In this document: in pieces, positions 28,369 to 37,043 of the stretch
How positions within the stretch are numbered: the first letter of the stretch is position 1
How the letters are laid out: each line of letters opens with the position of its first letter
Assembly (NCBI GenBank): GCA_021772635.1
Contig: JAJFLP010000101.1
Location: forward strand, 1 to 64,000
DNA length: 64,000 bases
Origin: Verrucomicrobiota bacterium
Lineage (GTDB): Bacteria; Verrucomicrobiota; Lentisphaeria; JABSQK01; JAJFLO01
Direction of reading: 5' to 3'
Translations under genes and position numbers: made by a program
The notes under the pieces: generated by a model
The model's database searches: none
What the model was told of the DNA's origin: nothing
Seen by the model: the letters and a program-made list of their open reading frames with translations, nothing else

Positions 28369-28445
28369 GCAGTAGTGTAGCCTGATCTATGCATAAAATT
28401 TCTACTGTGAGCCTGTATCAGACCTTAGGGCTCGACTCCGATCGC

Positions 28446-29303
28446 TTAGTGATTCATGGCGTCGAGTATTTCACTGTATCCCTCACGGTACGACGGATAT
28501 CGAAATCGATATCCGGTCCCACTGATTTTCTTATTGCTGCAGCGTTTGTTCGTGCCGCGACGAGCCCCCTCATCCAGGTTCGCGCTTTTAATCTCGTCAG
28601 CGGGCATCCCTAATTTTTCGGCAATCCAACATACAAGCTTATAGGTATCCACCGGTTCATTATCTGTCCCGACGTATATGGGCTCCAAAGCTGAATGCGT
28701 CACCAAATGAGTCAGGATTCCGATCACATCCTCAATATGAATAAGATTCCTGTAAGTCGGGTATTCAGTTGAGAACCACACACGTAGATTCCTTACACGC
28801 TCAATAAATCGGGTTCGACCGGGACCGTAAATACCTGCAAAACGAATACAGGTCGATGGTATCCAAGATTCAGCGACGAGTTGCTCGGCTTCCAGCAATC
28901 GGCGCCCCGAGAAGGACACCGGCGAAGTTGGCGAGTCCTCGTCTACTAACTCTCCCTGTGACTGTTGATATACACCGGTACTGGAAATAAAAAGGATCCG
29001 CGGTGAAGTCGACTTCCGATTCCCCAGAAAATCTAACAGATTTCGTGTACCGTCAACATACGTGGTTTTGTATGAATCGTCATCAAATCCGTCAGCGGTC
29101 AAAATGATATAGATCCAGTCTAGTTGTTCAGGGATCACGTGCAATGTTTCTGGGCACGACAAATCGGCACGGAGCGCTATTATCGGCGGCGGTATCGCCT
29201 CCGGATTCCTGCGGAGCCCCCAAACTGTATGGCCTTCGTTCGCGAGTCTGCAGCCGAGACGGGTTCCGATATCTCCGCAGCCTGCTATTAGTATTCGGGA
29301 CAT
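28446..29303 (-). CDS. SDR-type NAD(P)-dependent epimerase/dehydratase-like protein
   Basis: A 285-residue Rossmann-fold protein. The nucleotide-binding loop is ILIAGCGDIGTRLG, an atypical (GxGxxG) version of the extended SDR signature, as in the YeeZ group. FISSTGVYQQSQGELVDEDS carries the substrate-side Ser/Thr, RFAGIYGPGR is the SDR PGR motif and NLIHIEDV follows. The usual YxxxK pair is not evident (RRLLEAE at that point), again like YeeZ-type proteins whose substrate is unknown. A GGGGGT sequence precedes the ATG. It is convergent with the rluA-type gene. Confidence 0.8.
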   Translation of the reverse strand: MSRILIAGCGDIGTRLGCRLANEGHTVWGLRRNPEAIPPPIIALRADLSCPETLHVIPEQLDWIYIILTADGFDDDSYKTTYVDGTRNLLDFLGNRKSTSPRILFISSTGVYQQSQGELVDEDSPTSPVSFSGRRLLEAEQLVAESWIPSTCIRFAGIYGPGRTRFIERVRNLRVWFSTEYPTYRNLIHIEDVIGILTHLVTHSALEPIYVGTDNEPVDTYKLVCWIAEKLGMPADEIKSANLDEGARRGTNKRCSNKKISGTGYRFRYPSYREGYSEILDAMNH

Positions 29304-29374
29304 GGCACCCCCTTACGTGGGCAACTGGTTCGCTCAAGAACTAAACAATGATTTCGACGTGAGTCACGTAGTAC

Positions 29375-29460
29375 AACGCCGCGCACGCGATAGCGATCCC
29401 GATTTCGACTCCGATTGGTCGTCTCACGGGCTCATTCTCGATGGAATGGTTGTGGTTAAA
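29375..29460. repeat. Fragment of the GGTCGTCCCACGGGCTCA dispersed repeat
   Basis: GCGATCCCGATTTCGACTCC then GATTGGTCGTCTCACGGGCT and CTCGATGGAATGGTTGT closely follow the text of 8400-8465 and 17060-17120. It lies in the short divergent/convergent space between the SDR gene and fxsA. Confidence 0.6.
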
Positions 29461-29509
29461 AATCGGATTACACAGCCTTCTTCTGATGCCATTCCGGTCA
29501 GATCTATTT

Positions 29510-30019
29510 CTACTCGTTCTCTATCTGATCGTGGACATCCTTACTTTCGACATCAATAATATCTTCGCGGAGATCCTTTTGGTTTTCGGCTGTTGCACTG
29601 CTTGAATAATTGTAAGTGAACCCCGATCCGGTAGCCTTCACCGCACCCGACTTAATTAAGTGCGTAAATCGCTTAATTAGCCACCATCTGAATATCCTCC
29701 TCCCGGCCGGCAGTAATAGCAGAAACCCCATAATGTCGGTGAGAAACCCCGGCGTCAATAGGACAGCGCCTGCAACCAGTATAATCAAACCGTCGACGAT
29801 CTCCGCTCCCGGGAGACTCCCGGCACTGAGGGATGCTTTAATTTCTCCGAGGATCTTGAGCCCCTGCTGTTTAGCGAGGTACGCACCGATGATACCCGTA
29901 AGAACGATTACGATATAGGTCTCGATCGCACCGATCGCACCGCCTATCTTAAATAATAACAGCAGTTCAACGACCGGCACGACGATAAAAAGTAAAAGTA
30001 AATAATGAATTATGCGCAT
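29510..30019 (-). CDS. fxsA: FxsA-family inner-membrane protein
   Basis: A 169-residue membrane protein with hydrophobic segments near residues 5-45 and 75-100. The order is characteristic of FxsA: VPVVELLLLFKIGG, a small-residue helix with TGIIGAYLAKQQGLKIL, and PGFLTDIMGFLLLLPAGRR (last helix followed by basic residues). In E. coli FxsA relieves F-exclusion of phage T7; its physiological role is not settled. The C-terminal tail is polar and acidic. It begins 17 bases after the AbrB-like gene stop, so the two are probably co-transcribed. Confidence 0.88.
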   Translation of the reverse strand: MRIIHYLLLLFIVVPVVELLLLFKIGGAIGAIETYIVIVLTGIIGAYLAKQQGLKILGEIKASLSAGSLPGAEIVDGLIILVAGAVLLTPGFLTDIMGFLLLLPAGRRIFRWWLIKRFTHLIKSGAVKATGSGFTYNYSSSATAENQKDLREDIIDVESKDVHDQIENE

Positions 30020-30036
30020 AAGATTTCACAAAGAAG

Positions 30037-30282
30037 TCAATAGCGTAGGTGTCGCTCTACGATTCCCCGTGTCAAGTTCATAATCTCGTCAGTCGTCATC
30101 TTGACGCTGGCGGCACCCCGGAATTTCCTGAATCTGCTGGCGGACTTATTGTTAGATTTTTTTCTGACGATGTATACGCGCTCCCCCTGTTCTTTGAAAT
30201 CCACTTCGCTATTTGGTCGTAAAGCATGTTTTTCTCGAATATAGTGGGGAATAGTTACCTGACCTTTTGATGTTATTCTCAT
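30037..30282 (-). CDS. AbrB/MazE/SpoVT-type DNA-binding protein, orphan
   Basis: An 81-residue protein starting at 30282, where GGGAGG provides a ribosome site; an upstream in-frame start adds nine residues without one. MRITSKGQVTIPHYIREKHA is the swapped-hairpin DNA-binding motif of AbrB-like antitoxins (MazE/VapB type). The C-terminal half (basic stretch, then TTDEIMNLTRG) resembles the toxin-binding tails of VapB-like antitoxins. No PIN or MazF toxin follows; the next gene is fxsA. It is either an orphan antitoxin or a small regulator. Confidence 0.8.
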   Translation of the reverse strand: MRITSKGQVTIPHYIREKHALRPNSEVDFKEQGERVYIVRKKSNNKSASRFRKFRGAASVKMTTDEIMNLTRGIVERHLRY

Positions 30283-30516
30283 GGATTTACCTCCCGATCG
30301 CAAAGACAATATTAGTTTTACCAGATATTACTATTACCATAAATTACTGTGGAACAAAATACGGCTGGTACCGCGACTACTGAATTGATCTATGAATTCC
30401 CCGATTAGTCGCAAAAAATCGTTGCAGTCTATCCTCACCAGGCATAAGTTCCTGTGTAAAAGCTTGCAGTATAACGCATCAAACTTCAAATAGAATAAAC
30501 CAACTGGTGAGTCAAA

Positions 30517-32109
30517 ATGAAAAAACTACAGCTTGCAGATTTTGCCGCTGAATACGACGGCACCGAATCTTTACTCATTAATCCAGATAGTGGTGAAGTA
30601 CTAAAAAAATGCGGTCTGCGCCAGGTTTCGATGGATATCGATTTCGAAAAGACGCCAGAATATTCAGGAATCCTGGAGCGTGAGAAACAACTGTACCAGG
30701 AAATCGTTGATCCGGAAATTGACAAAAAACCATTCGACTCAATCTCCGCTGTCGCGAACGGCGGTATGGGCATATTGAAGATGGCGACCGAATTGGGTCT
30801 GGATCGTGAAATTGCGATGAAAGTCATTATCCCGGAGCTGAAAACGGATGACGACGTGATTCGGGCCTTTCTTCGTGAAGCGGTGTTAACCGCGCAATTG
30901 CAACACCCGAATATCGCACCGATTTATCGACTTGGGTTTCTCGAGGAGTCCGGGCTCTACTACACCATGCGTTATGTTAGTGGAGAGACGCTGGGAACCA
31001 TCATTACCAACCTTACTCTACAATACCCGAATTACGTGGAGAAGTACGATTATTATGAGCTTCTCGAAATTTTTATGAAAGTCTGTCAGGCTGTGGCATA
31101 TGCGCACACGAAGAATGTCATTCACCGCGATATCAAGCCCGGAAATATCATGATCGGAAATTACGGCGACGTGCTGCTTCTAGATTGGGGTCTCGCGAAG
31201 CGGATGGTCTGGGATCGAAAGAAGGTATCCCTTGGGGACAAGGGTGAATTCGTTAATCCGGCGTACGAGACGTTGATGCCGAATACTATCAAAGCGTCAC
31301 CGGCATACATGGCGCCAGAACAGGCGATCGGTTCTGAAGAACATACCGACCAGCGTACGGATATTTTCCTATTGGGGTCGACCTTGTACCATATGTTCAC
31401 CCATCGCCCACCCTATGCGGGACGCGACCTGGGCGAGATCATTAAGTCCGCGCGTAAAGTGAAATTCGCGCCGCCCGATAGCCGTGAGTTCGTGGGGAAA
31501 CGGATCCCCCAGGCCCTCTGTAATGTGATAAAAAAGGCGATGTCGGTCAAGCCTGAAGATCGATATCAAAACGTGGAGGAACTAATCAAGGATGTAGAGG
31601 ACGTTCTTCACGATAAGATGGACTTCGATCAGGCTTTTTATAAGCCGGGCGATACCCTTATGACGCAGGGAGATATCGGGCACTCGCTTTATTATATCTT
31701 AAGTGGCGAGGTCGTTGTATTCACGACCGGAAAACTCGGTATGACTCGCGAGCTTGAGCGAGTTGGCCCGGGCGAAGTTGTCGGCGAACTGGCACTCATC
31801 AGCGAAGCCCCGCGAGTGGCAAACGTGAAGGCAGTTAAACCGACGGAGGCTCTCATTCTCAGCAAAGACGCGTTTAAGGGAAACCTGGAAAAAATGCCGC
31901 CATGGTTTTCACGTTTGATCGAGTCTATCGCAGGACGACTGGTTCAGGCGAACGTCCACAACCGTGAAGTACATTTACGCCCCGGATTTCTCCCGTGGTT
32001 CGGCTCGAAGAAGAAAGATCCGCCCCCGGCTCCAACGGTTCCGCCAAAGATCAAGGGTAAAGGTAAGACCAAGGGTAAAGGTAAGAATAAGAGTAAGAAG
32101 GTCGATTAA
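30517..32109 (+). CDS. Ser/Thr protein kinase fused to cyclic-nucleotide-binding domain
   Basis: A 530-residue soluble protein. An N-terminal region of about 85 residues precedes a Hanks-type kinase (about 85-365): glycine loop NGGMGILKMAT, AMKVI lysine, HRDIKPGNIM catalytic loop, LDWGLAK in place of DFG, and an APEQAIG P+1 loop. A cNMP-binding domain follows (about 370-480; DTLMTQGDIGHSLYYILSGE; GEVVGELALISEAPRVANVK), and a Lys/Gly tail of the form KGKTKGKGKNKSKK ends the protein. DWG instead of DFG is common in bacterial kinases of this branch. The architecture implies a kinase switched by a cyclic nucleotide. GGTGAG precedes the ATG; a 47-residue membrane protein follows. Confidence 0.9.
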   Translation: MKKLQLADFAAEYDGTESLLINPDSGEVLKKCGLRQVSMDIDFEKTPEYSGILEREKQLYQEIVDPEIDKKPFDSISAVANGGMGILKMATELGLDREIAMKVIIPELKTDDDVIRAFLREAVLTAQLQHPNIAPIYRLGFLEESGLYYTMRYVSGETLGTIITNLTLQYPNYVEKYDYYELLEIFMKVCQAVAYAHTKNVIHRDIKPGNIMIGNYGDVLLLDWGLAKRMVWDRKKVSLGDKGEFVNPAYETLMPNTIKASPAYMAPEQAIGSEEHTDQRTDIFLLGSTLYHMFTHRPPYAGRDLGEIIKSARKVKFAPPDSREFVGKRIPQALCNVIKKAMSVKPEDRYQNVEELIKDVEDVLHDKMDFDQAFYKPGDTLMTQGDIGHSLYYILSGEVVVFTTGKLGMTRELERVGPGEVVGELALISEAPRVANVKAVKPTEALILSKDAFKGNLEKMPPWFSRLIESIAGRLVQANVHNREVHLRPGFLPWFGSKKKDPPPAPTVPPKIKGKGKTKGKGKNKSKKVD

Positions 32110-32139
32110 CTCCTGACAACTGCCGAGGAACTTCTAACG

Positions 32140-32283
32140 ATGCTATGGTTAATCGTCGCCGTTATCGGCGGACTTATTTTCATTGCCATAAACGCTTTGA
32201 TACTGAATCCGCCAGAGGTCCTACTTGATTTCTTCGGCAAAAGGAAGGGCAAGAGTCCGGAGGATTCGAATCCCTCGGACTAA
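32140..32283 (+). CDS. 47-residue single-pass membrane protein
   Basis: A short frame 30 bases after the kinase/cNMP gene, with GAGGAA as ribosome site. It encodes a hydrophobic helix from residue 2 to about 23 (LWLIVAVIGGLIFIAINALI), then a Pro/Glu stretch, a basic patch (FFGKRKGK) and an acidic end (SPEDSNPSD). The N-out/C-in topology is suggested by the basic patch after the helix. Its stop overlaps that of the convergent rapA gene by a few bases. Function is unknown; position suggests a membrane partner or anchor for the kinase. Coding status rests on position, ribosome site and composition only. Confidence 0.5.
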   Translation: MLWLIVAVIGGLIFIAINALILNPPEVLLDFFGKRKGKSPEDSNPSD

Positions 32284-35138
32284 CCCCCATTCGATCCCCG
32301 CCAGATAAATCTAATCGAGTCCAGGCGAACTACGGACTCGCTAAAATGCGTGTTCAGCCGCTTCCGTTCATCCTCAAGAATATTAATTTCTTCCTCGCAA
32401 ACTGGCGCATTCGCAGCTTGCAATGAATTTAGTCGTTCAATTTCAGTGTTTAGTGCCGACGTCATAGAAGCAATCGCCGAGGTCATGATCTTGTGTTTCT
32501 TTGTCTCCGCGAGTTGCCGGCACCGCTCGGTTAGTGCAGGTATCAGGTCCTGTGTTACCTCAGGCTTCTGTAGCATTGACGCTTGCGGCTCGTCTTTCAA
32601 CACCCGCGTCAATAAATCCGAGCCGATATCATCGCTTAAGTCTTTACCACTATGATTTATTAGTATCCGCAACGGCGTCGGAGGAAGAAATCGATCCGGC
32701 CGGAGAGACATGGGGGCCATTGAGTACACGAGAAATATCGTCTCTAACAATATCGTTCGCGACTCGGGATCTGCCCAGAACGCATACCCCACGCGCCCCG
32801 ACGAAGAACCTATTAACTCATCGATCGCACCGATAACCATCGGATGCTCCCACGTCAAAAAAGCGAGGTCCTCGCGAGCGAGCGCCCTGGTTCTACTGAA
32901 GGTAACGGCAAGCCCATCGTCGGGTAACCCCGGTAATCCTTGGTAATGTGCGCCTTGGCGAAAGAACAGACCGTCGTAGTCATGGTCTTCAACCTGAACA
33001 CCAAGATGCTGGCATACGTCCTCCATAAATATCGCTAGATCCGGACGGGAGTCGTGGTCTTCTATTTCATTGACGATCGCTTTTCCGATTTCGGGTCGGC
33101 ACGAGTGGTATTCCAGTAGTCTATCACGACCGGAAGCCAGTTGTCGATCGACAATTTTACGGGCCTCCTGTGTATCCTTAATAAGCAATCGGAGCGCTTC
33201 CGAATTCTTCATCGTTCGCCAAGCTCCCGTAACGCCTAAAACTCGGTTTTTGAGGTCACGGTAGAGTATTGATGCGCCCGAAACCGGTTTTCGAAAAGCA
33301 TTCAGCCCATCATCATACCACGTTGCCAATACCTCCATGGATGTTCCCATGATATAGGGCACATGGATATGAACATCGTTTTTTTGACCGATTCTGTCGA
33401 GACGGCCGATTCGCTGTTCGAGTAGTTCCGGATTGATCGGGAGATCGAATAGAACAAGCCGATGGCAAAACTGAAAATTTCGGCCTTCGCTTCCGATCTC
33501 CGAGCATATTAGTAGCCGTGCCCCGTCGTGTTCGGCGAAGTATGCGGCATTCCTATCACGTACCAGGAGCGGTAGATCCTCATAGAATAGCGCTATTGGA
33601 ATCTTAATTTTCTGCTCGATCTCCGCTTGAAGCGCCTGAACCGTTTCTCGGCGTGCACAGATAAGGAGGACCTTGTCATCGGGATTGTCGACTAAAAGCT
33701 TTATCACATAATCGACCCGGGGATCGTTCTTCCACCATACAGCCACGGAATCGCGTGACACCTGGCACTCTGGGCATAAATCGTTCTCAGCGAATTGAGC
33801 GCCTCGCAACAATGCTGCACACGCTTCGTCCATTGATAGATTATGCAGTAGTGGAACACGCTTAGGGAAACCACGGATATTTCTCCGCTGATTGCGATAG
33901 AAAAGGCGGCCGGTTCCATGTCGATCGACCAAATCCGCAATCAACAAATCTCGTGAACGCGAATCACCGTTCTCAACTTCGCGGAGTTTCGTACGCAACC
34001 TTTGTTGATCGTAACCATAAATTTCGCTTACCAACCGTTGGTCATCATCATTGAGAAGTTCGCCGTCGATGAGTTTCTCTACGATGCCCGCCACAGAGAC
34101 ATACCTGCTTTGATCTTTGGAGAAATCCTCAAGATTGTGAAACCGATTTTGATCAAGTAATTTGAGTCGAGCGAAATGCCCCGTCTCTCCCAGTTGCTCC
34201 GGGGTTCCGCTTAAAAGCAGGACGCTTGGGATCCTTTGTGAAAGACGTTCCACCAATTGATAGCCTGTGCTGGCCGATTCAGGAGTCCACGAGAGATTAT
34301 GTGCTTCGTCGACTATAAGCATATCCCATTGTTCCGCACACACTTGCAGCATTCTAGCTGGGTTATCGCGTAAGAATTTAAAATCACAGATTATCCTGGA
34401 ACTGTCTGCGAATGGGTTGCTATCCGACTGCGTGGATTCGATCGCCTCGCACCGTTCTTCGTCAAACACACTGAATACGATATTAAACCGGCGCCACAGC
34501 TCAAGAAACCATTGATGCGCCAAAGATTCAGGTAAAAGAATTAATACTCGTGCGCACGCACCGGTTAATAATTGGCGATGAAGAATCAGCCCGGCCTCAA
34601 TCGTCTTTCCCAATCCGACTTCATCCCCCAGTATCACCCGAATATGATAGCGCCGCGTCACTTCGGAGACGATATACAATTGATGCGGCAAGAGGGAGAT
34701 TCGCCCCCCCAAGAAGCCGCGAAGTTTCAGGGATTGAAGCCAATGGCGCCGTCGCAGCGCGGCATATCGTAGATCGAATAAATGGTTCGGATCGGTTTTG
34801 CCGATTAATATCCGATCCTCAGGCGCACTGAAATCCATCGTTTCAGCAAGCTCTGTTTCAGATATTACAGCATCGCCACCGCAGTACACCAGTACGCCAT
34901 CTTCATCGAGGATCTTATCAACCATCAAATCGCGACCATCAGTCGAGATCACCGTGTCTCCGACAGTGAAACGTAACCGCCGCAACGGCGCTGTTTCCAC
35001 CGAGTAACATCGGGTAAATTCCTGCGAGGGAAAGTGGACTTGCACTTCCCGAAGGTTCACGTCAATTATTAGACCGAGTCCAAGCTCCGGCTCAGAATCA
35101 CTGAGCCAGCGTTGGCCTTTAACGAATTTATTTTTCAT
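32280..35138 (-). CDS. rapA: RNA polymerase-associated SWI2/SNF2 ATPase RapA
   Basis: A 952-residue protein, close to the 968 of E. coli RapA, with matching order: N-terminal Tudor-like domains (GQRWLSDSEPELGLGLI), SNF2 helicase motif I GDEVGLGKTIEAG, LLPESLAHQW, motif II IVDEAHNL, motif III LLSGTPEQLG, then the C-terminal lobe (LLICSEIGSEGRNFQFCHRL; LEQRIGRLDRIGQK) and the RapA-specific tail (GRDRLLEYHS; ITWEHP-type FLTWEHPMV; NRFLPPTP-type DRFLPPTPLRIL). RapA binds core RNA polymerase and recycles it after termination. It is usually gammaproteobacterial, so its presence bears on the identity of the organism or on transfer. No clear ribosome site was seen. Confidence 0.93.
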   Translation of the reverse strand: MKNKFVKGQRWLSDSEPELGLGLIIDVNLREVQVHFPSQEFTRCYSVETAPLRRLRFTVGDTVISTDGRDLMVDKILDEDGVLVYCGGDAVISETELAETMDFSAPEDRILIGKTDPNHLFDLRYAALRRRHWLQSLKLRGFLGGRISLLPHQLYIVSEVTRRYHIRVILGDEVGLGKTIEAGLILHRQLLTGACARVLILLPESLAHQWFLELWRRFNIVFSVFDEERCEAIESTQSDSNPFADSSRIICDFKFLRDNPARMLQVCAEQWDMLIVDEAHNLSWTPESASTGYQLVERLSQRIPSVLLLSGTPEQLGETGHFARLKLLDQNRFHNLEDFSKDQSRYVSVAGIVEKLIDGELLNDDDQRLVSEIYGYDQQRLRTKLREVENGDSRSRDLLIADLVDRHGTGRLFYRNQRRNIRGFPKRVPLLHNLSMDEACAALLRGAQFAENDLCPECQVSRDSVAVWWKNDPRVDYVIKLLVDNPDDKVLLICARRETVQALQAEIEQKIKIPIALFYEDLPLLVRDRNAAYFAEHDGARLLICSEIGSEGRNFQFCHRLVLFDLPINPELLEQRIGRLDRIGQKNDVHIHVPYIMGTSMEVLATWYDDGLNAFRKPVSGASILYRDLKNRVLGVTGAWRTMKNSEALRLLIKDTQEARKIVDRQLASGRDRLLEYHSCRPEIGKAIVNEIEDHDSRPDLAIFMEDVCQHLGVQVEDHDYDGLFFRQGAHYQGLPGLPDDGLAVTFSRTRALAREDLAFLTWEHPMVIGAIDELIGSSSGRVGYAFWADPESRTILLETIFLVYSMAPMSLRPDRFLPPTPLRILINHSGKDLSDDIGSDLLTRVLKDEPQASMLQKPEVTQDLIPALTERCRQLAETKKHKIMTSAIASMTSALNTEIERLNSLQAANAPVCEEEINILEDERKRLNTHFSESVVRLDSIRFIWRGSNGG

Positions 35139-35216
35139 AAGTAATCAAAATTACATTTAATTAGAATAAGACGCCGGCACTGCAATCCGCCGTAACCGAC
35201 AACTTTGGATCCAGGA

Positions 35217-35624
35217 ATGAAGAAAAGCAGGCGGCAGCAGAAAGATAATTCAAGCAATGGAAACGATTTCCCGACGAATCCGTTCGACGGATTAGATCCC
35301 GGATTATTCGCGGAACGATCGGATGACATCGGCGTGTCCGAAAATGCTACCGCTAATACAGGAAACTCCAATAACAAACATATAACATTCTATATTCGCA
35401 GGGAAAAGAAAGGGCGGGCGGGAAAGGTTGTTACCCTAATTAGTAATCCTAACGGTGACTACCAGGATTCGATAACCGATCTCGCGAGAGACCTCCGGAA
35501 ATCACTTGGAACTGGCGGGACGTGCACGAAGGACAACATTGAGTTGCAAGGAGATCATCGCCGTGCGTGCGCGGAGTGGTTGCAAAACCGCGGGTATAAA
35601 TTGAAAGGTGAAGTTGATATTTAA
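35217..35624 (+). CDS. yciH: eIF1/SUI1-family translation factor (YciH-like)
   Basis: From the ATG at 35217 this is a 135-residue protein; a TTG four codons earlier is possible. The C-terminal half is the SUI1 fold (YIRREKKGRAGKVVTLIS; SLGTGGTCTKDNIELQGDHR; WLQNRGYKLKG), with the conserved GTGG(T)-K-IELQGDH motif. The N-terminal 55 residues are Asn/Ser/Asp-rich and probably disordered, longer than in E. coli YciH (108 residues in total), although NPFDGLDPGLF resembles the short N-terminal motif of other bacterial homologues. The product likely binds the 30S subunit and affects start-site fidelity. It is divergent from rapA, about 80 bases away. Confidence 0.88.
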   Translation: MKKSRRQQKDNSSNGNDFPTNPFDGLDPGLFAERSDDIGVSENATANTGNSNNKHITFYIRREKKGRAGKVVTLISNPNGDYQDSITDLARDLRKSLGTGGTCTKDNIELQGDHRRACAEWLQNRGYKLKGEVDI

Positions 35625-35841
35625 CCTTCTCGTTGTTCAATAACTCGATGAACTCGGTGAAATCCTTCTTTATCTCCATTCTTCATAATCCACATATTGA
35701 GATTTATTCTTTCCAAAGCAATACTTCGACTTAACACAGCATTATACTTGCATTCCAACGTACTATGGTTTAGATGATTACCGTATCCATACTATCCCCA
35801 TCGCCATTGGGGATAAAAACGATTAAGGATCTGCTTAAATT

Positions 35842-36639
35842 ATGATAATCTGCATTTCTCCATCGAAAACTCTAGACGAATCTACGGGGACAGAATCTCT
35901 TGAATTTACCATGCCGGAGTTTCTTGAGCACTCGCAGAAACTCGTTAATAAACTCAGAAAACTGAGTGCGAATAAGCTAAAGTCGCTGATGAACATTAGC
36001 GATTCATTGGCGAAACTGAATCGTAAACGTTTCGATGAATTTCAGCTTCCCTTCACGAGTGATAACGCGAAACAATGCGTGCTAATGTTTAAGGGAGATG
36101 TATATGAAGGGCTTGATGCGAACGACTTCGATACTGCTGACTTCGAGTTCGCACAAAAACACCTTCGCATTCTATCGGGTTTATACGGGAGTCTCAAGCC
36201 GCTCGACCTTATGCAGCCGTATCGGCTCGAAATGGGGACCTCGATCGGCGCGGGCCGGAAACGCAATCTCTATGATTTCTGGAGTGACAAAGTCACAGAC
36301 CACATCAAAGAAGCCGTCACGATTCAGGCTAAGGATTCATCGGGAGAATCGGATGGCGCCCGCGTAGTTATCAACCTGGCGTCAAAGGAATACTTCAAGG
36401 TCGTCAACGAAGGCAGATTAAATGCTCGCGTAATCACACCGGTATTCAAGGAGGAACGCGACGGCGGAATGCAGATGATATCCTTCTTCGCAAAGAAGGC
36501 CCGCGGGTTACTCGCAAGGCACATCATCAAGAACCGACTGACGCACCCCGACCAACTATTATCCTTTGATTCAGACGGATACCGCTATAACGCTGACGTA
36601 GCGACTGATGACTTTCCTGTATTTACGAGAAAATCCTGA
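35842..36639 (+). CDS. yaaA: Peroxide stress protein YaaA (DUF328)
   Basis: A 265-residue protein, close to E. coli YaaA (258). Typical elements are the N-terminal MIICISPSKTLD, FKGDVYEGLDANDF, HLRILSGLYGSLKPLDLMQP, YRLEMGT, NLYDFWSDKV, NLASKEYFKVV, and the C-terminal FFAKKARGLLARHIIKNRL. YaaA lowers free iron and protects DNA during hydrogen peroxide stress and has a DNA-binding fold with a helix-hairpin-helix. Here the MQPYRLEMGT core is complete. It stands alone; a GACTGC-type palindrome lies 31 bases after its stop. Confidence 0.92.
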   Translation: MIICISPSKTLDESTGTESLEFTMPEFLEHSQKLVNKLRKLSANKLKSLMNISDSLAKLNRKRFDEFQLPFTSDNAKQCVLMFKGDVYEGLDANDFDTADFEFAQKHLRILSGLYGSLKPLDLMQPYRLEMGTSIGAGRKRNLYDFWSDKVTDHIKEAVTIQAKDSSGESDGARVVINLASKEYFKVVNEGRLNARVITPVFKEERDGGMQMISFFAKKARGLLARHIIKNRLTHPDQLLSFDSDGYRYNADVATDDFPVFTRKS

Positions 36640-36860
36640 CGAAGACTGGCATCAGGACCCGCGATTATGGACTGCTCGCAGTCTAAAGCCGGAGTAGCGC
36701 CCCGTCTTCCGTAGTGAATTCCGTCGTTCCTTCCTGCACAGCGCGTCAAGTTGACATTATCACCAAATTACGTACTTTATGTAGCTTGGTTCTCACACTT
36801 TAGTGTGTCAAAATGACGAAGTTTCGTAGGAGCGATCTGCCAACCGAATAATGTTTTACA

Positions 36861-36936
36861 ACCATGAAGGACATGAAGAGCATGAAGGGGAAAATATCAA
36901 AAGTCTTTACTTCATGCTCTTCATGTCCTTCATGGT
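36861..36936. repeat. 27-bp inverted repeat of ATGAAGGACATGAAGAGCATG
   Basis: Perfect arms 36861-36887 and 36910-36936, each built from ATGAAGGACATGAAGAGCA units, with a 22-base loop. One arm recurs alone at 53222-53247. Nearby, 36795-36810 is a short CACACTTTAGTGTG hairpin. There is no T-run, so this is more likely a REP-type repeat than a terminator. The rest of the 36640-37043 gap contains two GACTGC palindromes (36670, 36996). Confidence 0.75.
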
Positions 36937-37043
36937 GAAAATCGCAGTCAAATCGTTCAAGTTTCAACGAAGTCGTCCCGCGCGATCGAAAATCCCACTG
37001 CTTGCAGTCTAAATAAAAACAAACAACGTATTAGGCGGAGAAA

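Noticed and set aside
32240-32285. tRNA-like GGATTCGAATCC arm
   Set aside because: The T-arm-like string is part of the small membrane-protein gene; no D-arm, anticodon arm or acceptor pairing can be found upstream.
36753-36782. TTGACA followed by TACTTT as a sigma-70 promoter before the receiver-kinase gene
   Set aside because: The -10 matches poorly, and nearly 300 bases with palindromes separate it from the start.
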